From Nitrospira sp. (GTDB taxonomy: Bacteria > Nitrospirota > Nitrospiria > Nitrospirales > Nitrospiraceae): a stretch of 64,000 nt of DNA. The stretch is taken from NCBI GenBank assembly GCA_037045225.1, contig JBAOHZ010000009.1:248001-312000 (forward strand), read 5' to 3'. The notes below the pieces were generated by a model. The model was not told the origin of the DNA, did no database searches, and saw nothing but the letters and a program-made list of their open reading frames with translations. Both the position numbers and the translations under genes were made by a program. Shown one piece after another: positions 25,523 through 34,913 of this stretch (position 1 is the first letter of the stretch; the number at the start of each line of letters is the position of its first letter).

Positions 25523-25909
25523 CTAATGTTTCTGTTTACTCAAAAACGTTTCGTACTGGCCGGCCGTCATCAGCTGTTCCACTTCAGCCGGCGCAGTGAG
25601 ATCGATAACCGCCATCCACCCCTTGCCATAGGGATCGGAATTGACGACCTCAGGATGGTCCTTGAGATCGGCATTGATCTTCGCGATGGTTCCGCTGACC
25701 GGCGTATAGATCGTGGAGGTGGTTTTAGTGGACTCCACTTCGCCGATCTGCTGACCGGCTGTGACCTTGGCACCGACCTTTGGAAGGTCGATGAAGACGA
25801 TGTCGCCCAACGCATCTTGCGCGAAATGACTGATGCCAACTGTCGCCTGGGCGCCTTCGGCACGGACCCATTCATGTTCTTGGTGGTAGCGAAGATTAGA
25901 CGGTATCAT
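25523..25909 (-). CDS. gcvH: Glycine cleavage system H protein
   Basis: A 128-residue lipoyl-carrier protein. It has LRYHQEHEWVRAEG at the N-terminus, VGISHFAQDALGDIVFIDLPKVG, and the lipoylation hairpin VESTKTTSTIYTPVSG with Lys62. Length and order are those of GcvH, which carries the aminomethyl group from the P to the T protein. gcvT and gcvP are not in the window. AGGAG precedes the ATG. A near-consensus promoter lies about 170 bases upstream at 26082-26110. A lipoate-binding protein of another pathway is a less likely alternative. Confidence 0.93.
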   Translation of the reverse strand: MIPSNLRYHQEHEWVRAEGAQATVGISHFAQDALGDIVFIDLPKVGAKVTAGQQIGEVESTKTTSTIYTPVSGTIAKINADLKDHPEVVNSDPYGKGWMAVIDLTAPAEVEQLMTAGQYETFLSKQKH

Positions 25910-26081
25910 GACTCTCCTCTTGGATAGGTCGCTGCCCCCAGCGGCGTTCTCAGTCTGCCACTCTCCTCACCGTACCAGAACCGGAGTACGCCTCGGAAAC
26001 TGGCCGGCCTGCGGCCTTGCTGGAAATGCGTGTGAGCGACCTAGTTGATAAGACACTCCATCAAAAGTTTAGTGCCGCCGG

Positions 26082-26110
26082 ATCGTAAAAGCTGCGAAAA
26101 ACTTTGTCAA
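26082..26110 (-). promoter_or_regulatory. Near-consensus sigma70 promoter for gcvH-lpdA-comEA-like-tyrS
   Basis: On the minus strand TTGACA (26110-26105), a 17-base spacer and TACGAT (26087-26082). The -35 box overlaps the last codons of the upstream lipoprotein gene (stop at 26107). It predicts a start near 26075 and a leader of about 165 bases. Confidence 0.65.
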
Positions 26111-27645
26111 GGAATCACCACCGGCGCATCCGGCACAAACACAAGGTGTCGAATGTCCGGCGTGCGCAACTCATCCGCCTGCTGTGCCAGCCCCGTGAAC
26201 ATGCCACCCCCATGCTCAGCCGGCGTGCGGAGCAACACCCACCCCTGGGGCAAGGTTTGGGGCTCCCCCTTCTCCGACTGAATGACATCCCGACTCCAGC
26301 CTTTGAACGCCCCTCCGAACGACCGAACATCCGAGGCCTCACGGGACGCCCCGCCCAATAATAAATCAAACCCACGCCGGCGCGCCTCGGCGGCATCTTC
26401 CCCATAGTTCATCAGCGCAGACGTCGGATTCGATAAGGCTTCCGGATGAATTTCGAGCACCATCCGTAGCCGCGGCACCGCCTTCTGCAAATATTTCTTG
26501 AGGCGGGCCAGCGTATCGAGTTCCTGCCGCGCCTTCCATCCGACCCAACGCCAGAGTGTTTTATCAGACGCCGGAACCTCCTCGTTCGGACGGAGTGTCA
26601 TGCGATCACGAAGAGCTTGGGCCACCTCCGACGAGGGTTGATGAACCTGTGTTTCGAATTGGCGCAACACGCCGTCACTCACCTCATAGGCAAAACTATT
26701 CTCGGCGCGACTGCGGAACACCACCCCATCGACACCGGTCTTGAGCAAATCAGCCAGCAACTGAGCCATCTGTTGTTGAACGGGCGGAGCCAACAGGTCG
26801 AACTGCGTCCAGGGATGAACCTTGCGCCTGGTTGGATCGTAGAGCAACATCTTCGACTCCGGACGATGGTCGGACAGCGGCGCGTGATAGAGATCGAGGA
26901 CGGCATAGACGGAGAGGCCGAGTTCATGCGCCTGTGGCACCATCACCCCGTACCAGTCCGTAAGTACGGGACCTTGCGACGTGGCAAACAACGCACCAGC
27001 GGGTAAGTTCGGAAGCGGGCTGCTCGTCGGAGGGCCGGTGGGAACCAGCGGACGGGTGAAGGATGACTCCAGACTGGCATCCATCAGAATGGCACTGACC
27101 CCCTGCGCGCTCAGTTGTCGCACCCACGATTCGACCTGAGACATCGGCGGCAGGTTGCTAAAAGACACGTACAACGCGGTGTGCCCCGACCTCGCGCCGG
27201 CAGGCAACGCCGGTTGATTGCGCAGGGCCTCGATACGGTGCAGGGCTCGTTCGGCATAGACGTTCTGGGTGGACGCCGGCGCGCCCTCAGGGCCGGCCAA
27301 CAACCGGTACTCCTTGACCGCCGCAGTCACCTCGCCCATTTGGTCGTACGACTGCCCCAACTCCCAATGGGCTTCCATCGCGCGGCGAGATTTCGGATAG
27401 GTCGTCAGGTACCGCTCGTACAGATGGATGGCGGCGGAATACCGTCCATCGGAAAACGCAGTGGAGGCTTGATACCAGAGGCGTGTCTCGGCTTCGACGG
27501 CCGGATTTTCCGTTGGCTTCAAGACCGGAGCCGCCTGAGGGAGCGGCGACCCAGCACAACCGGCCACGAAGACCAGAAGCAACAGGACCGAGAGAAGCGA
27601 CGTGTCGGCTCGACGACCCGGCAAGGACCGTCGAGCAAGAACCAC
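26107..27645 (-). CDS. Lipoprotein with TPR-like N-terminus and PgaB C-terminal-like (GHL13) domain
   Basis: A protein of about 512 residues. A lipoprotein signal (LLSVLLLLVFVAGCAG) is followed by a TPR-like segment (FSDGRYSAAIHLYERYLTTYPKS, then HWELGQSYDQMGEV). From about residue 140 it has ALYVSFSNLPPMSQVESWV, GVSAILMDASL, YGVMVPQAHELGLSVYAVLDLYH and VDGVVFRS. This resembles the TIM-barrel hydrolase half of PgaB, which acts on poly-beta-1,6-GlcNAc. I saw no NodB deacetylase half. It probably binds or processes an exopolysaccharide in the periplasm. The start is uncertain: GTG at 27645 keeps the signal peptide, TTG at 27666 overlaps ndk slightly, and longer starts run into ndk. Confidence 0.55.
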   Translation of the reverse strand: MVLARRSLPGRRADTSLLSVLLLLVFVAGCAGSPLPQAAPVLKPTENPAVEAETRLWYQASTAFSDGRYSAAIHLYERYLTTYPKSRRAMEAHWELGQSYDQMGEVTAAVKEYRLLAGPEGAPASTQNVYAERALHRIEALRNQPALPAGARSGHTALYVSFSNLPPMSQVESWVRQLSAQGVSAILMDASLESSFTRPLVPTGPPTSSPLPNLPAGALFATSQGPVLTDWYGVMVPQAHELGLSVYAVLDLYHAPLSDHRPESKMLLYDPTRRKVHPWTQFDLLAPPVQQQMAQLLADLLKTGVDGVVFRSRAENSFAYEVSDGVLRQFETQVHQPSSEVAQALRDRMTLRPNEEVPASDKTLWRWVGWKARQELDTLARLKKYLQKAVPRLRMVLEIHPEALSNPTSALMNYGEDAAEARRRGFDLLLGGASREASDVRSFGGAFKGWSRDVIQSEKGEPQTLPQGWVLLRTPAEHGGGMFTGLAQQADELRTPDIRHLVFVPDAPVVIP

Positions 27646-27673
27646 ATAAGAGACGTCTGCGCTCAACGTGCGC

Positions 27674-28093
27674 CTACCCGACCAACTCCATTTCGGCAAA
27701 GAAATACCCGATCTCGAACTTTGCCGTCTCCGGTGCATCCGAGCCATGGACGGCATTGAATTCAATGTTCGCGCCATGGGCCGCGCGGATCGTCCCCTGC
27801 TCAGCCTTGGCCGGATCGGTCGCACCCATCAACTCACGGTTGGCCTTGATGGCGTTGTTGCCCTGCAGCACCAGCACCAGGCAAGGACCGGACGACATGA
27901 ACGTACAAAGGCTGTCAAAAAACGGGCGCGCCTTGTGCACGGCATAAAACCCCTGGGCAGTGGCTTTGGACATGTGCATCAGACGCATCGCCACCGGCCG
28001 TAATCCGGCTTTCTCATAACGATTGATAATGTCGCCGATCGCGTTCTTTTTCACGGCATCCGGTTTCACAATGGCAAGCGTTCGTTCACTCAT
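27674..28093 (-). CDS. ndk: Nucleoside diphosphate kinase
   Basis: A 139-residue protein of standard Ndk length. It has the N-terminal RTLAIVKPDAVKKN, the Kpn-loop region and the active-site FNAVHGSD with His116, which is transiently phosphorylated when the gamma-phosphate moves from ATP to NDPs. A GGAG site lies before the ATG and a promoter with a perfect TATAAT lies about 60 bases upstream. The lipoprotein gene follows closely and may be co-transcribed. Confidence 0.97.
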   Translation of the reverse strand: MSERTLAIVKPDAVKKNAIGDIINRYEKAGLRPVAMRLMHMSKATAQGFYAVHKARPFFDSLCTFMSSGPCLVLVLQGNNAIKANRELMGATDPAKAEQGTIRAAHGANIEFNAVHGSDAPETAKFEIGYFFAEMELVG

Positions 28094-28156
28094 GGATCGT
28101 CAGGCTCCTTCAGCTAAAGAATATCGACAGCGTCTCGGAATGAACATACTACCGAC

Positions 28157-28186
28157 ATTATAAAGAAGCAGCGGAATGACTGGCAA
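28157..28186 (-). promoter_or_regulatory. Sigma70 promoter for ndk
   Basis: On the minus strand TTGCCA (28186-28181), an 18-base spacer and TATAAT (28162-28157). The predicted start near 28150 gives a leader of about 57 bases. Confidence 0.6.
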
Positions 28187-28280
28187 GGTATAGGACGACT
28201 AAACCAGTTGGATGGCCATTCGAATACCCGACCATCACCTCACGATCACAGAGGCAACATGCCGGTACGACTCATCCTAC

Positions 28281-29312
<1,032 letters not shown>

Positions 29313-29496
29313 AGGGACATCCTCCGGGGTCGAATGGGCAGGAACCCGCCATCGTCTCAGGGCGGGCTGAAAATCGTGCCCATCATGACGATCAGCGAGG
29401 CGCGGGTCAAGGGTCAGATTGCAGCAGATGCGTCGATCGGGCGCGCATCGCACAGCTTGGGTCAGTCGATCGGCAGATCTCGAGGCGAAGGCGACC

Positions 29497-30564
29497 TTAC
29501 CGGAGCTCTTCCTGTAGGATCTGCGAGGCCAGCCTCACCTCGTCCTCGCTCAACGACGGATAGATGGGCAGCGAAATTGCGACAGTATCGGCTTCGTCAC
29601 TGGCGGGGAAATCAGGCAATTCAAGATATCGATGCAAGGGACGAAAGACGGGCTTGCGGCACTGGAGACCACGATGGGCCATGCGCGAGAGGAACGCGGT
29701 GAATTCATCGGACGATGGCGCTCCTTGTTGCAGCCGTACAATGAATCGATAAAACACATGGGTTCGCCCAGCCGGAACCGCCGGCGGCGTGAAGAGCTCG
29801 ATCGGTAGGCTCTCGCGATAGACGGCGGCCAACGCCGCCCGTTTTTCGAGGAACTCCCCCAGCTGGTTGAGTTGCGAGACGCCGATCGCGGCTTGAAGAT
29901 CCGTCATCTTACAGTTGAACGCCGCCGGATTGAGTGACGGCGCCTGATCATATTCGCGGAGCGCCCGTACCCGTTCCAACAAAGCGTCGTCGTTCGACAG
30001 CACCATGCCGCCCTCGCCGGTGCACAACAGTTTTGTGGCATAAAAGGAGCAGACGGTCAGGAGTCCGACGCTGCCGACCGCCCGGCCCTGTTCCGTGGCG
30101 CCGAGGGTCTGCGCACAATCTTCGATCAGCGGAATGCCGAGGGATTGTAACGCCGTCAGATCAGCCGGCAACCCGAACAGGTGCGGGACAATCACCGCGC
30201 GGGTACGGGAGGTACGGGCCTTGCGCACTTTCTGTGGATCCACATTGTAGGTCGTCGGATCGATATCGACGATTCTGGCTTGCGCGCCGACCCGCTGCAC
30301 CGCCAGCCAAGGGGCCGAGCACACATAACTCGGCAGGATGACATTGTCGCCATGTCCGACCCCCATGGCGCGCAGCGCGAGCTCCAAGGCGACCGTGCCG
30401 GAACTCACCGCCACTCCGCCCTGCACCCCGATGTACGCAGCCATGCCCCGCTCGAACTGCCCGACTATTGGGCCTTCGGCGATCTGACCGGATCGAAGGA
30501 TCTCGGTGGCCGCACGAATATCGTCCTGTCCAAGGGAAGGCTTTGAGTGCGGAATCATCGTCAT
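29497..30564 (-). CDS. DegT/DnrJ/EryC1/StrS-family aminotransferase
   Basis: A 355-residue PLP enzyme. It begins IPHSKPSLGQDDIRAATEIL, the usual entry of sugar aminotransferases, and has VAVSSGTVALELAL (phosphate-binding), LIEDCAQTLGA (Asp contacting the PLP nitrogen) and SFYATKLLCTGEGGMV with Lys178 as Schiff-base lysine. Such enzymes make amino sugars on nucleotide-linked 4-keto or 3-keto sugars. A GT4 gene lies immediately upstream on the same strand, so the pair may add an amino sugar to a glycan. The substrate is not predictable. Confidence 0.9.
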   Translation of the reverse strand: MTMIPHSKPSLGQDDIRAATEILRSGQIAEGPIVGQFERGMAAYIGVQGGVAVSSGTVALELALRAMGVGHGDNVILPSYVCSAPWLAVQRVGAQARIVDIDPTTYNVDPQKVRKARTSRTRAVIVPHLFGLPADLTALQSLGIPLIEDCAQTLGATEQGRAVGSVGLLTVCSFYATKLLCTGEGGMVLSNDDALLERVRALREYDQAPSLNPAAFNCKMTDLQAAIGVSQLNQLGEFLEKRAALAAVYRESLPIELFTPPAVPAGRTHVFYRFIVRLQQGAPSSDEFTAFLSRMAHRGLQCRKPVFRPLHRYLELPDFPASDEADTVAISLPIYPSLSEDEVRLASQILQEELR

Positions 30565-30747
30565 CGCGTCATGCGGATCTTCGTACGGGGCCTAGATATC
30601 GGAGCAGCTGAGTTGTCGGCAGGAAATTCTACGAGGATGGCCCACCCGATGACAACAGATTCTTGTCGTGCCACCCGGCAGCTATGGTAGGGGCTGGAAC
30701 GAGGGCCGTCTGGCTGCCGGCATTCGACCGGACTGCGACGCGCGCCG

Positions 30748-31929
30748 TCAGCAGGCCACCGCCTTCGGAATCAACAGATTCTGATACAACGGCTCCAGCG
30801 GCCAGAGGCAGCGGCTCCAGTCATACCAGATCTCTGCCATATGGCGCGCCGCATGGGCAAAGCGCTCTCGATCAGACTGGCTCGACAGTAACGTATGGAT
30901 CGATTCGATCATATCGACGGGCTGATCGGCGACCAGCACATCACGCCCCGGCTGTACCTTCATCCCCTCGATCCCGACGGAGGTCGTGATGATCGGCAAG
31001 CCTGCGGCCATCGCTTCCAGCAGTTTCGTACGCGTCCCCGGGCCGGTAAAATGGGGTGCGACATAGATCGTGGCCGCCCGCAGATGGAGCCGCAGATCCG
31101 GAACCGCGCCGGTCACCTCGATGCCCGAGCCCGCCAACCGTCGCACTCGAGGGTCCGGATTCCTCCCAACAAGTCGTAACTCGGCTTTGGGAAAGTCTCG
31201 ACGAATACCGGGAAACACTTCCGTAGCAAGAAAGACCGCCGCCTCGATGTTCGCTTCTAGCCCCATGTCTCCCGCGAACAGCAAGAGGGGCGACATGGCC
31301 ACATGATCGGGCTTGGGAAGGATCGTCTGGCAATCAACGCCGTTCGGAACGACCAGCACCCGTTGCCCAGGGTGCGCCCGTTCGCAGCGAATTCGATCCT
31401 CGTCCGACACAACCGTCACACAATGTGTGGTGGGCCAATGCATCCGCTCGAAGAGCCGCACCTTCATCAACCGCACTAACTGCTTGGACTGATCACCTGC
31501 ACCGCTTCCGCCCCTGAGGATCCGCCACGGGCTTGTTGCACCATAGGACCACATGTCCAATACCAGCGGGACCGTCACCTGCGGAGGAAGATAGGGAATC
31601 ATCGCAGGTTTTTCGAGTTGCACCGCTCCGTACTGCCCACTCGCCAGACGCTCTCGGACCACGCCAGCCAACGCCCGGTCTTTGGCATACGGACTCATCC
31701 GGCCGAGCCGATCGAACAAACCGGGACTTTGCGGCGGCACGAAGACCATCTCGGCGCAGACATCCTTGAGTAATCGTTGGGCATCCTCTGTGCCGTCGAG
31801 CGCCGGAGCAACCAGGTCAACCTGAAAACGGCTCCCCAGAAACCGCAGCAGATGTACCATCCGCAAGGCTCCCCCACCCTGCCGATCAGTCGGCGGCGCA
31901 GGGGCCAGAAACAAGAGACGCTGTGTCAT
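30748..31929 (-). CDS. Glycosyltransferase family 4
   Basis: A 393-residue GT-B enzyme. It begins TQRLLFLAPAPPTDRQGGGALRM with the N-terminal glycine loop, and in the C-terminal half has LLFAGDMGLEANIEAAVFLA, LRLVGRNPDPRV, and VAPHFTGPGTRTKLLEAMAAG (E-x7-E donor site). This resembles the sugar transferases of the PslH/stp2 type found in exopolysaccharide loci. It is followed by the DegT aminotransferase gene after 183 bases. The ATG at 31929 is preferred because it gives the usual family N-terminus; one at 31968 would add 13 residues. The donor is unknown. Confidence 0.88.
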   Translation of the reverse strand: MTQRLLFLAPAPPTDRQGGGALRMVHLLRFLGSRFQVDLVAPALDGTEDAQRLLKDVCAEMVFVPPQSPGLFDRLGRMSPYAKDRALAGVVRERLASGQYGAVQLEKPAMIPYLPPQVTVPLVLDMWSYGATSPWRILRGGSGAGDQSKQLVRLMKVRLFERMHWPTTHCVTVVSDEDRIRCERAHPGQRVLVVPNGVDCQTILPKPDHVAMSPLLLFAGDMGLEANIEAAVFLATEVFPGIRRDFPKAELRLVGRNPDPRVRRLAGSGIEVTGAVPDLRLHLRAATIYVAPHFTGPGTRTKLLEAMAAGLPIITTSVGIEGMKVQPGRDVLVADQPVDMIESIHTLLSSQSDRERFAHAARHMAEIWYDWSRCLWPLEPLYQNLLIPKAVAC

Positions 31930-32355
31930 GATCTCGCTGCCTTTTTCCGCATGCACTGTTTTCCACATACACCGTCGAGGTGCACAGGGAACACACTATT
32001 AGCTCAGTTACCCTGCTGCCTCAGGCCATGAAGGAACGACGCCGTTCCTCCCTCCCCTAACAGAATGACGAACCCGACAAGTAGGGGCATCCCATAACTG
32101 TCGAAAGACATCATGGTCAGCCGATGCAGAATGTCTGCACGTGCTATGCCTTCCCAGAACTCCCCCGCTCCCATGCAAGAGCGTGCAATATTCACAACTT
32201 ATGACAAGCCCGTCCAGAACCTGTCGGTAAATTGACGGCCTGGTGCCATCAGGCAGGTAGACGCTGCACGCAGCGGAGACGGTTGAGCGGTGGGAATCAG
32301 CGCCGGTCCCAGCCGGCAGAGGATCGAAGGCCCACAGCCCGCGAGGGCGTCGGAT
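31930..32355. other. Intergenic stretch, no gene recognised
   Basis: A 426-base gap lies between comEC (minus) and the downstream GT4. A seven-base inverted repeat AGGAACG/CGTTCCT sits at 32032-32049 but has no T-run. A possible 63-residue minus frame (32004-32195) has one hydrophobic stretch and no family features, so it is not called. Confidence 0.45.
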
Positions 32356-34887
32356 CTAGCTCCAATTCCAGCGACGCCATAATCGACGGAGATTCTCCTG
32401 TTCGACCGACCACAGGTCAGCCGATCGCAGCGTCGGCTGAAACATCCATTCTCGCGTACTGTGTAGAGTGACTTGTTGTCGAGCCAGATCGAGATCGGCC
32501 CAGACGGCGCCCTCCTGATCCGTTCGCCAAATCTGTGCATTCACCGCCTGATAGGCCGCCAGTACATCGCCGGCCGGATGACCGTACGGGTTGCGTCGAC
32601 CGGCGGACACCACCGCGATCTCCGGCCTGATAGTTTCCAGCCACCCGCGGGCCAGCGAACTTTTTGCGCCATGGTGCGGCACCTTCAGCACCGTGATGTG
32701 TGCCAGCGTGCCGGATTGGGCGAGCCGGGTGAGTGCCTCCCGTTCGATGTCCCCCGTGAACAACAGGCGCTGCTCGCCGCACTCCAATTCCGTGACCACC
32801 GACAGATTGTTCAGCGAATCGCCTTGTGTAGAGCGCGACTCGTTTGGACGAGACTGAGGGTTCCGCACCAGCATGCGGCAAGCCGGTCCGCTGAACAGCA
32901 CTTGCCCCTCCGTAGCCATCGTGGCGTCAAGTTTTCGCTGCGCGAGCGCCCGTTCGATTCTGCGCCAGAACTCCTCCTGCCGGACCGTCCCGTTGGTCCA
33001 AAACGTGCCGACTCGAATATGAGCCAAAATCCACGCCAGCCCTCCGACGTGATCCAGCTGCGGATGCGTTCCGATAACATGGTCGATGGTTCGAATCCCT
33101 CGATTCCATAAAAACGGCGCCACCACGCTCCGCCCCATATCAAACCGCTCGTACGTTGCCCCGCCGTCAATCAACACTACGACTCCGTCCGGCAATTCGA
33201 TGACCGCGCTGTCGCCTTGCCCCACATCGAGAAACGTGACGCGCACCATTCCTTCCCTACTGAACGGACGCGGAGACCACAACCACCAGAGCATGATACC
33301 GGTCAGGCTCAACACCATGGCCCCTCTGAGCACCGGTGTCGCTTGCGAAGGCCACCGGCTCATCAACGCCCAACCCAACATGTAGAACAGTGCCATCATG
33401 GGGATGGTCGGTGCCGCCACAAACCATTCGGCGCCAGGCAGCGCGGCCAGTCCATGTGTCGCTGCGATGAGCCCTTGCCCCAAGGCGTCAATGAAGGCAG
33501 CACCGGGAAGCGTATTGCTGTGGGTCGCGATCACCCAGACTGCGGAGAGCAGGCTGATCGGCAGAAAGATAAGACCAACGAAGGGAACCATGAGCAGGTT
33601 GGTGAAGAGGCCCATCCACGACACTTGATTGAAATAACAGGCTACCAGGGGCACGGTGGCCAGCGTCACCCACACCGTGAGCCGCAAGGACTGACGCAGC
33701 CAGGAGCGCATGCGTTCGGCAGTGGAAGGCTGCTGCGCCGCCAATTCATCCGCAGGCGTCTCGCGCGAGAGCGCGAGGGCCAGTACCCACACCGACACAT
33801 AAGACAGCTGAAAAGAGATATCGTACAGCGCCGCCGGATGCACCAGCAGGGTCAGACCGGCAGCTGCCGCGAGCGCATGAAGAAGATAGTGCGGTGAGCC
33901 CAGCCAGACCGTCCAGAGCGCGACGGTGATCATAATGGCACTCCGAATCGTGGCCGTCTCTGCACCCGCCAGTACGGCATAGGCCAGCACCGGCACCAGT
34001 GTGAGTACCGCGGCCAGTCTCGTCGCGGTCAGCCATCGGGAAAGACTCAGGAGCAGCATGGACGGCAGCAGCAGGCACGTCTTCCTCAGTAACGCGAACG
34101 ACAGCAAGGCGATGAGACCGAGATGGGAGCCGGAGATCGAGAGAATGTGCACCGTGCCGGTCGTCATGAACCATTCACGGACCTCCGGCGCAAGAAACCC
34201 CTGCTCACCGATGGTCAGGCTAAGGAAGAGGCCTCGACTAGGCTGGGGAAGCGACTCGGCAGCGGCTCTCACCCGGCCGCGCCATTCCTCAATGATGAAT
34301 GGGAACAGCTGAAGCGGCGTATCCTCCGCCGGATCAAGCACCTCAATGGCACCGGCACCGGACACCGATGCGACAGCATCCACACCCTGCGCATCCAGAT
34401 AAGCGGCATAGTCGAAGCCCCGCGGGTTGAGGGTTCCGGATGGGGCATGCACATGGGTACGGGTACGAATTTGCAACCCGCGGCGGAGATCGCGGTCCGG
34501 ATCTCGCCAGGTCAGTCGCAGGTGAAACGGCATGGGCTGCTCAGGATCATCGCTCGCCGTCACCTGCACCAGTGTCGTGAGGCGGCCAGGCGCGTGGTGA
34601 ACGGCCTCCACAATTGTTCCGGTCAGTCTGGCAGGAAGAGCGCCCGGTACATCCGGCACTGCGACATGCGGAGTGAACCAGGCACAGAGGGACCAGTACA
34701 GACATCCACCGAATACACAGGCCAGCAACACGCTGCCCTGCCGCGTCGTGAGGCAGCCCCGACGCTCCAGCAGCACGCAACAGGCGATGCACGCTGCCAG
34801 GGTGATCCCGATGGTGATAGGAAAATACGTGAAGTAGGAACCAAGAACGAGGCCGAGAATCCAGGTGATCGTAAGAGTCGGTAACAT
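32356..34887 (-). CDS. comEC: DNA internalisation competence protein ComEC/Rec2
   Basis: An 843-residue membrane protein with the full ComEC layout: N-terminal hydrophobic segments, an OB-like periplasmic domain, and the Competence domain (HILSISGSHLGLIALLSFALL, then many helices). A C-terminal metallo-beta-lactamase-like domain has VTFLDVGQGDSAVIELPDG, IGTHPQLDHVGG and VPHHGAKSS. It forms the inner-membrane channel for single-stranded DNA uptake, and the lactamase-like part is thought to degrade the other strand. Together with the ComEA-like gene at 23468-24010 it suggests natural competence. It is the last gene of the hem-ftsH-glmM super-operon, 26 bases after glmM. Confidence 0.93.
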   Translation of the reverse strand: MLPTLTITWILGLVLGSYFTYFPITIGITLAACIACCVLLERRGCLTTRQGSVLLACVFGGCLYWSLCAWFTPHVAVPDVPGALPARLTGTIVEAVHHAPGRLTTLVQVTASDDPEQPMPFHLRLTWRDPDRDLRRGLQIRTRTHVHAPSGTLNPRGFDYAAYLDAQGVDAVASVSGAGAIEVLDPAEDTPLQLFPFIIEEWRGRVRAAAESLPQPSRGLFLSLTIGEQGFLAPEVREWFMTTGTVHILSISGSHLGLIALLSFALLRKTCLLLPSMLLLSLSRWLTATRLAAVLTLVPVLAYAVLAGAETATIRSAIMITVALWTVWLGSPHYLLHALAAAAGLTLLVHPAALYDISFQLSYVSVWVLALALSRETPADELAAQQPSTAERMRSWLRQSLRLTVWVTLATVPLVACYFNQVSWMGLFTNLLMVPFVGLIFLPISLLSAVWVIATHSNTLPGAAFIDALGQGLIAATHGLAALPGAEWFVAAPTIPMMALFYMLGWALMSRWPSQATPVLRGAMVLSLTGIMLWWLWSPRPFSREGMVRVTFLDVGQGDSAVIELPDGVVVLIDGGATYERFDMGRSVVAPFLWNRGIRTIDHVIGTHPQLDHVGGLAWILAHIRVGTFWTNGTVRQEEFWRRIERALAQRKLDATMATEGQVLFSGPACRMLVRNPQSRPNESRSTQGDSLNNLSVVTELECGEQRLLFTGDIEREALTRLAQSGTLAHITVLKVPHHGAKSSLARGWLETIRPEIAVVSAGRRNPYGHPAGDVLAAYQAVNAQIWRTDQEGAVWADLDLARQQVTLHSTREWMFQPTLRSADLWSVEQENLRRLWRRWNWS

Positions 34888-34913
34888 CCGGCGCCTACGA
34901 CATCGGCTTGAGG

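Noticed and set aside
25910..26075. Possible glycine riboswitch in the gcvH leader (GGAGAG and GCCG...GGGGCA resemblance on the minus strand)
   Set aside because: The second conserved strand of the aptamer (CTCAGGCAAAAGGAC-like) is absent and the stem near the core is a simple CGCTG/CAGCG hairpin. A covariance-model search would settle it.
32004..32195. Possible 63-residue minus-strand protein
   Set aside because: Only one weak hydrophobic stretch, no clear ribosome site and no family resemblance.
33217..33897. Open frame of 226 codons on the plus strand rich in His, Arg and Gln
   Set aside because: Antisense shadow of comEC; its composition is the mirror of hydrophobic codons and not a real protein.
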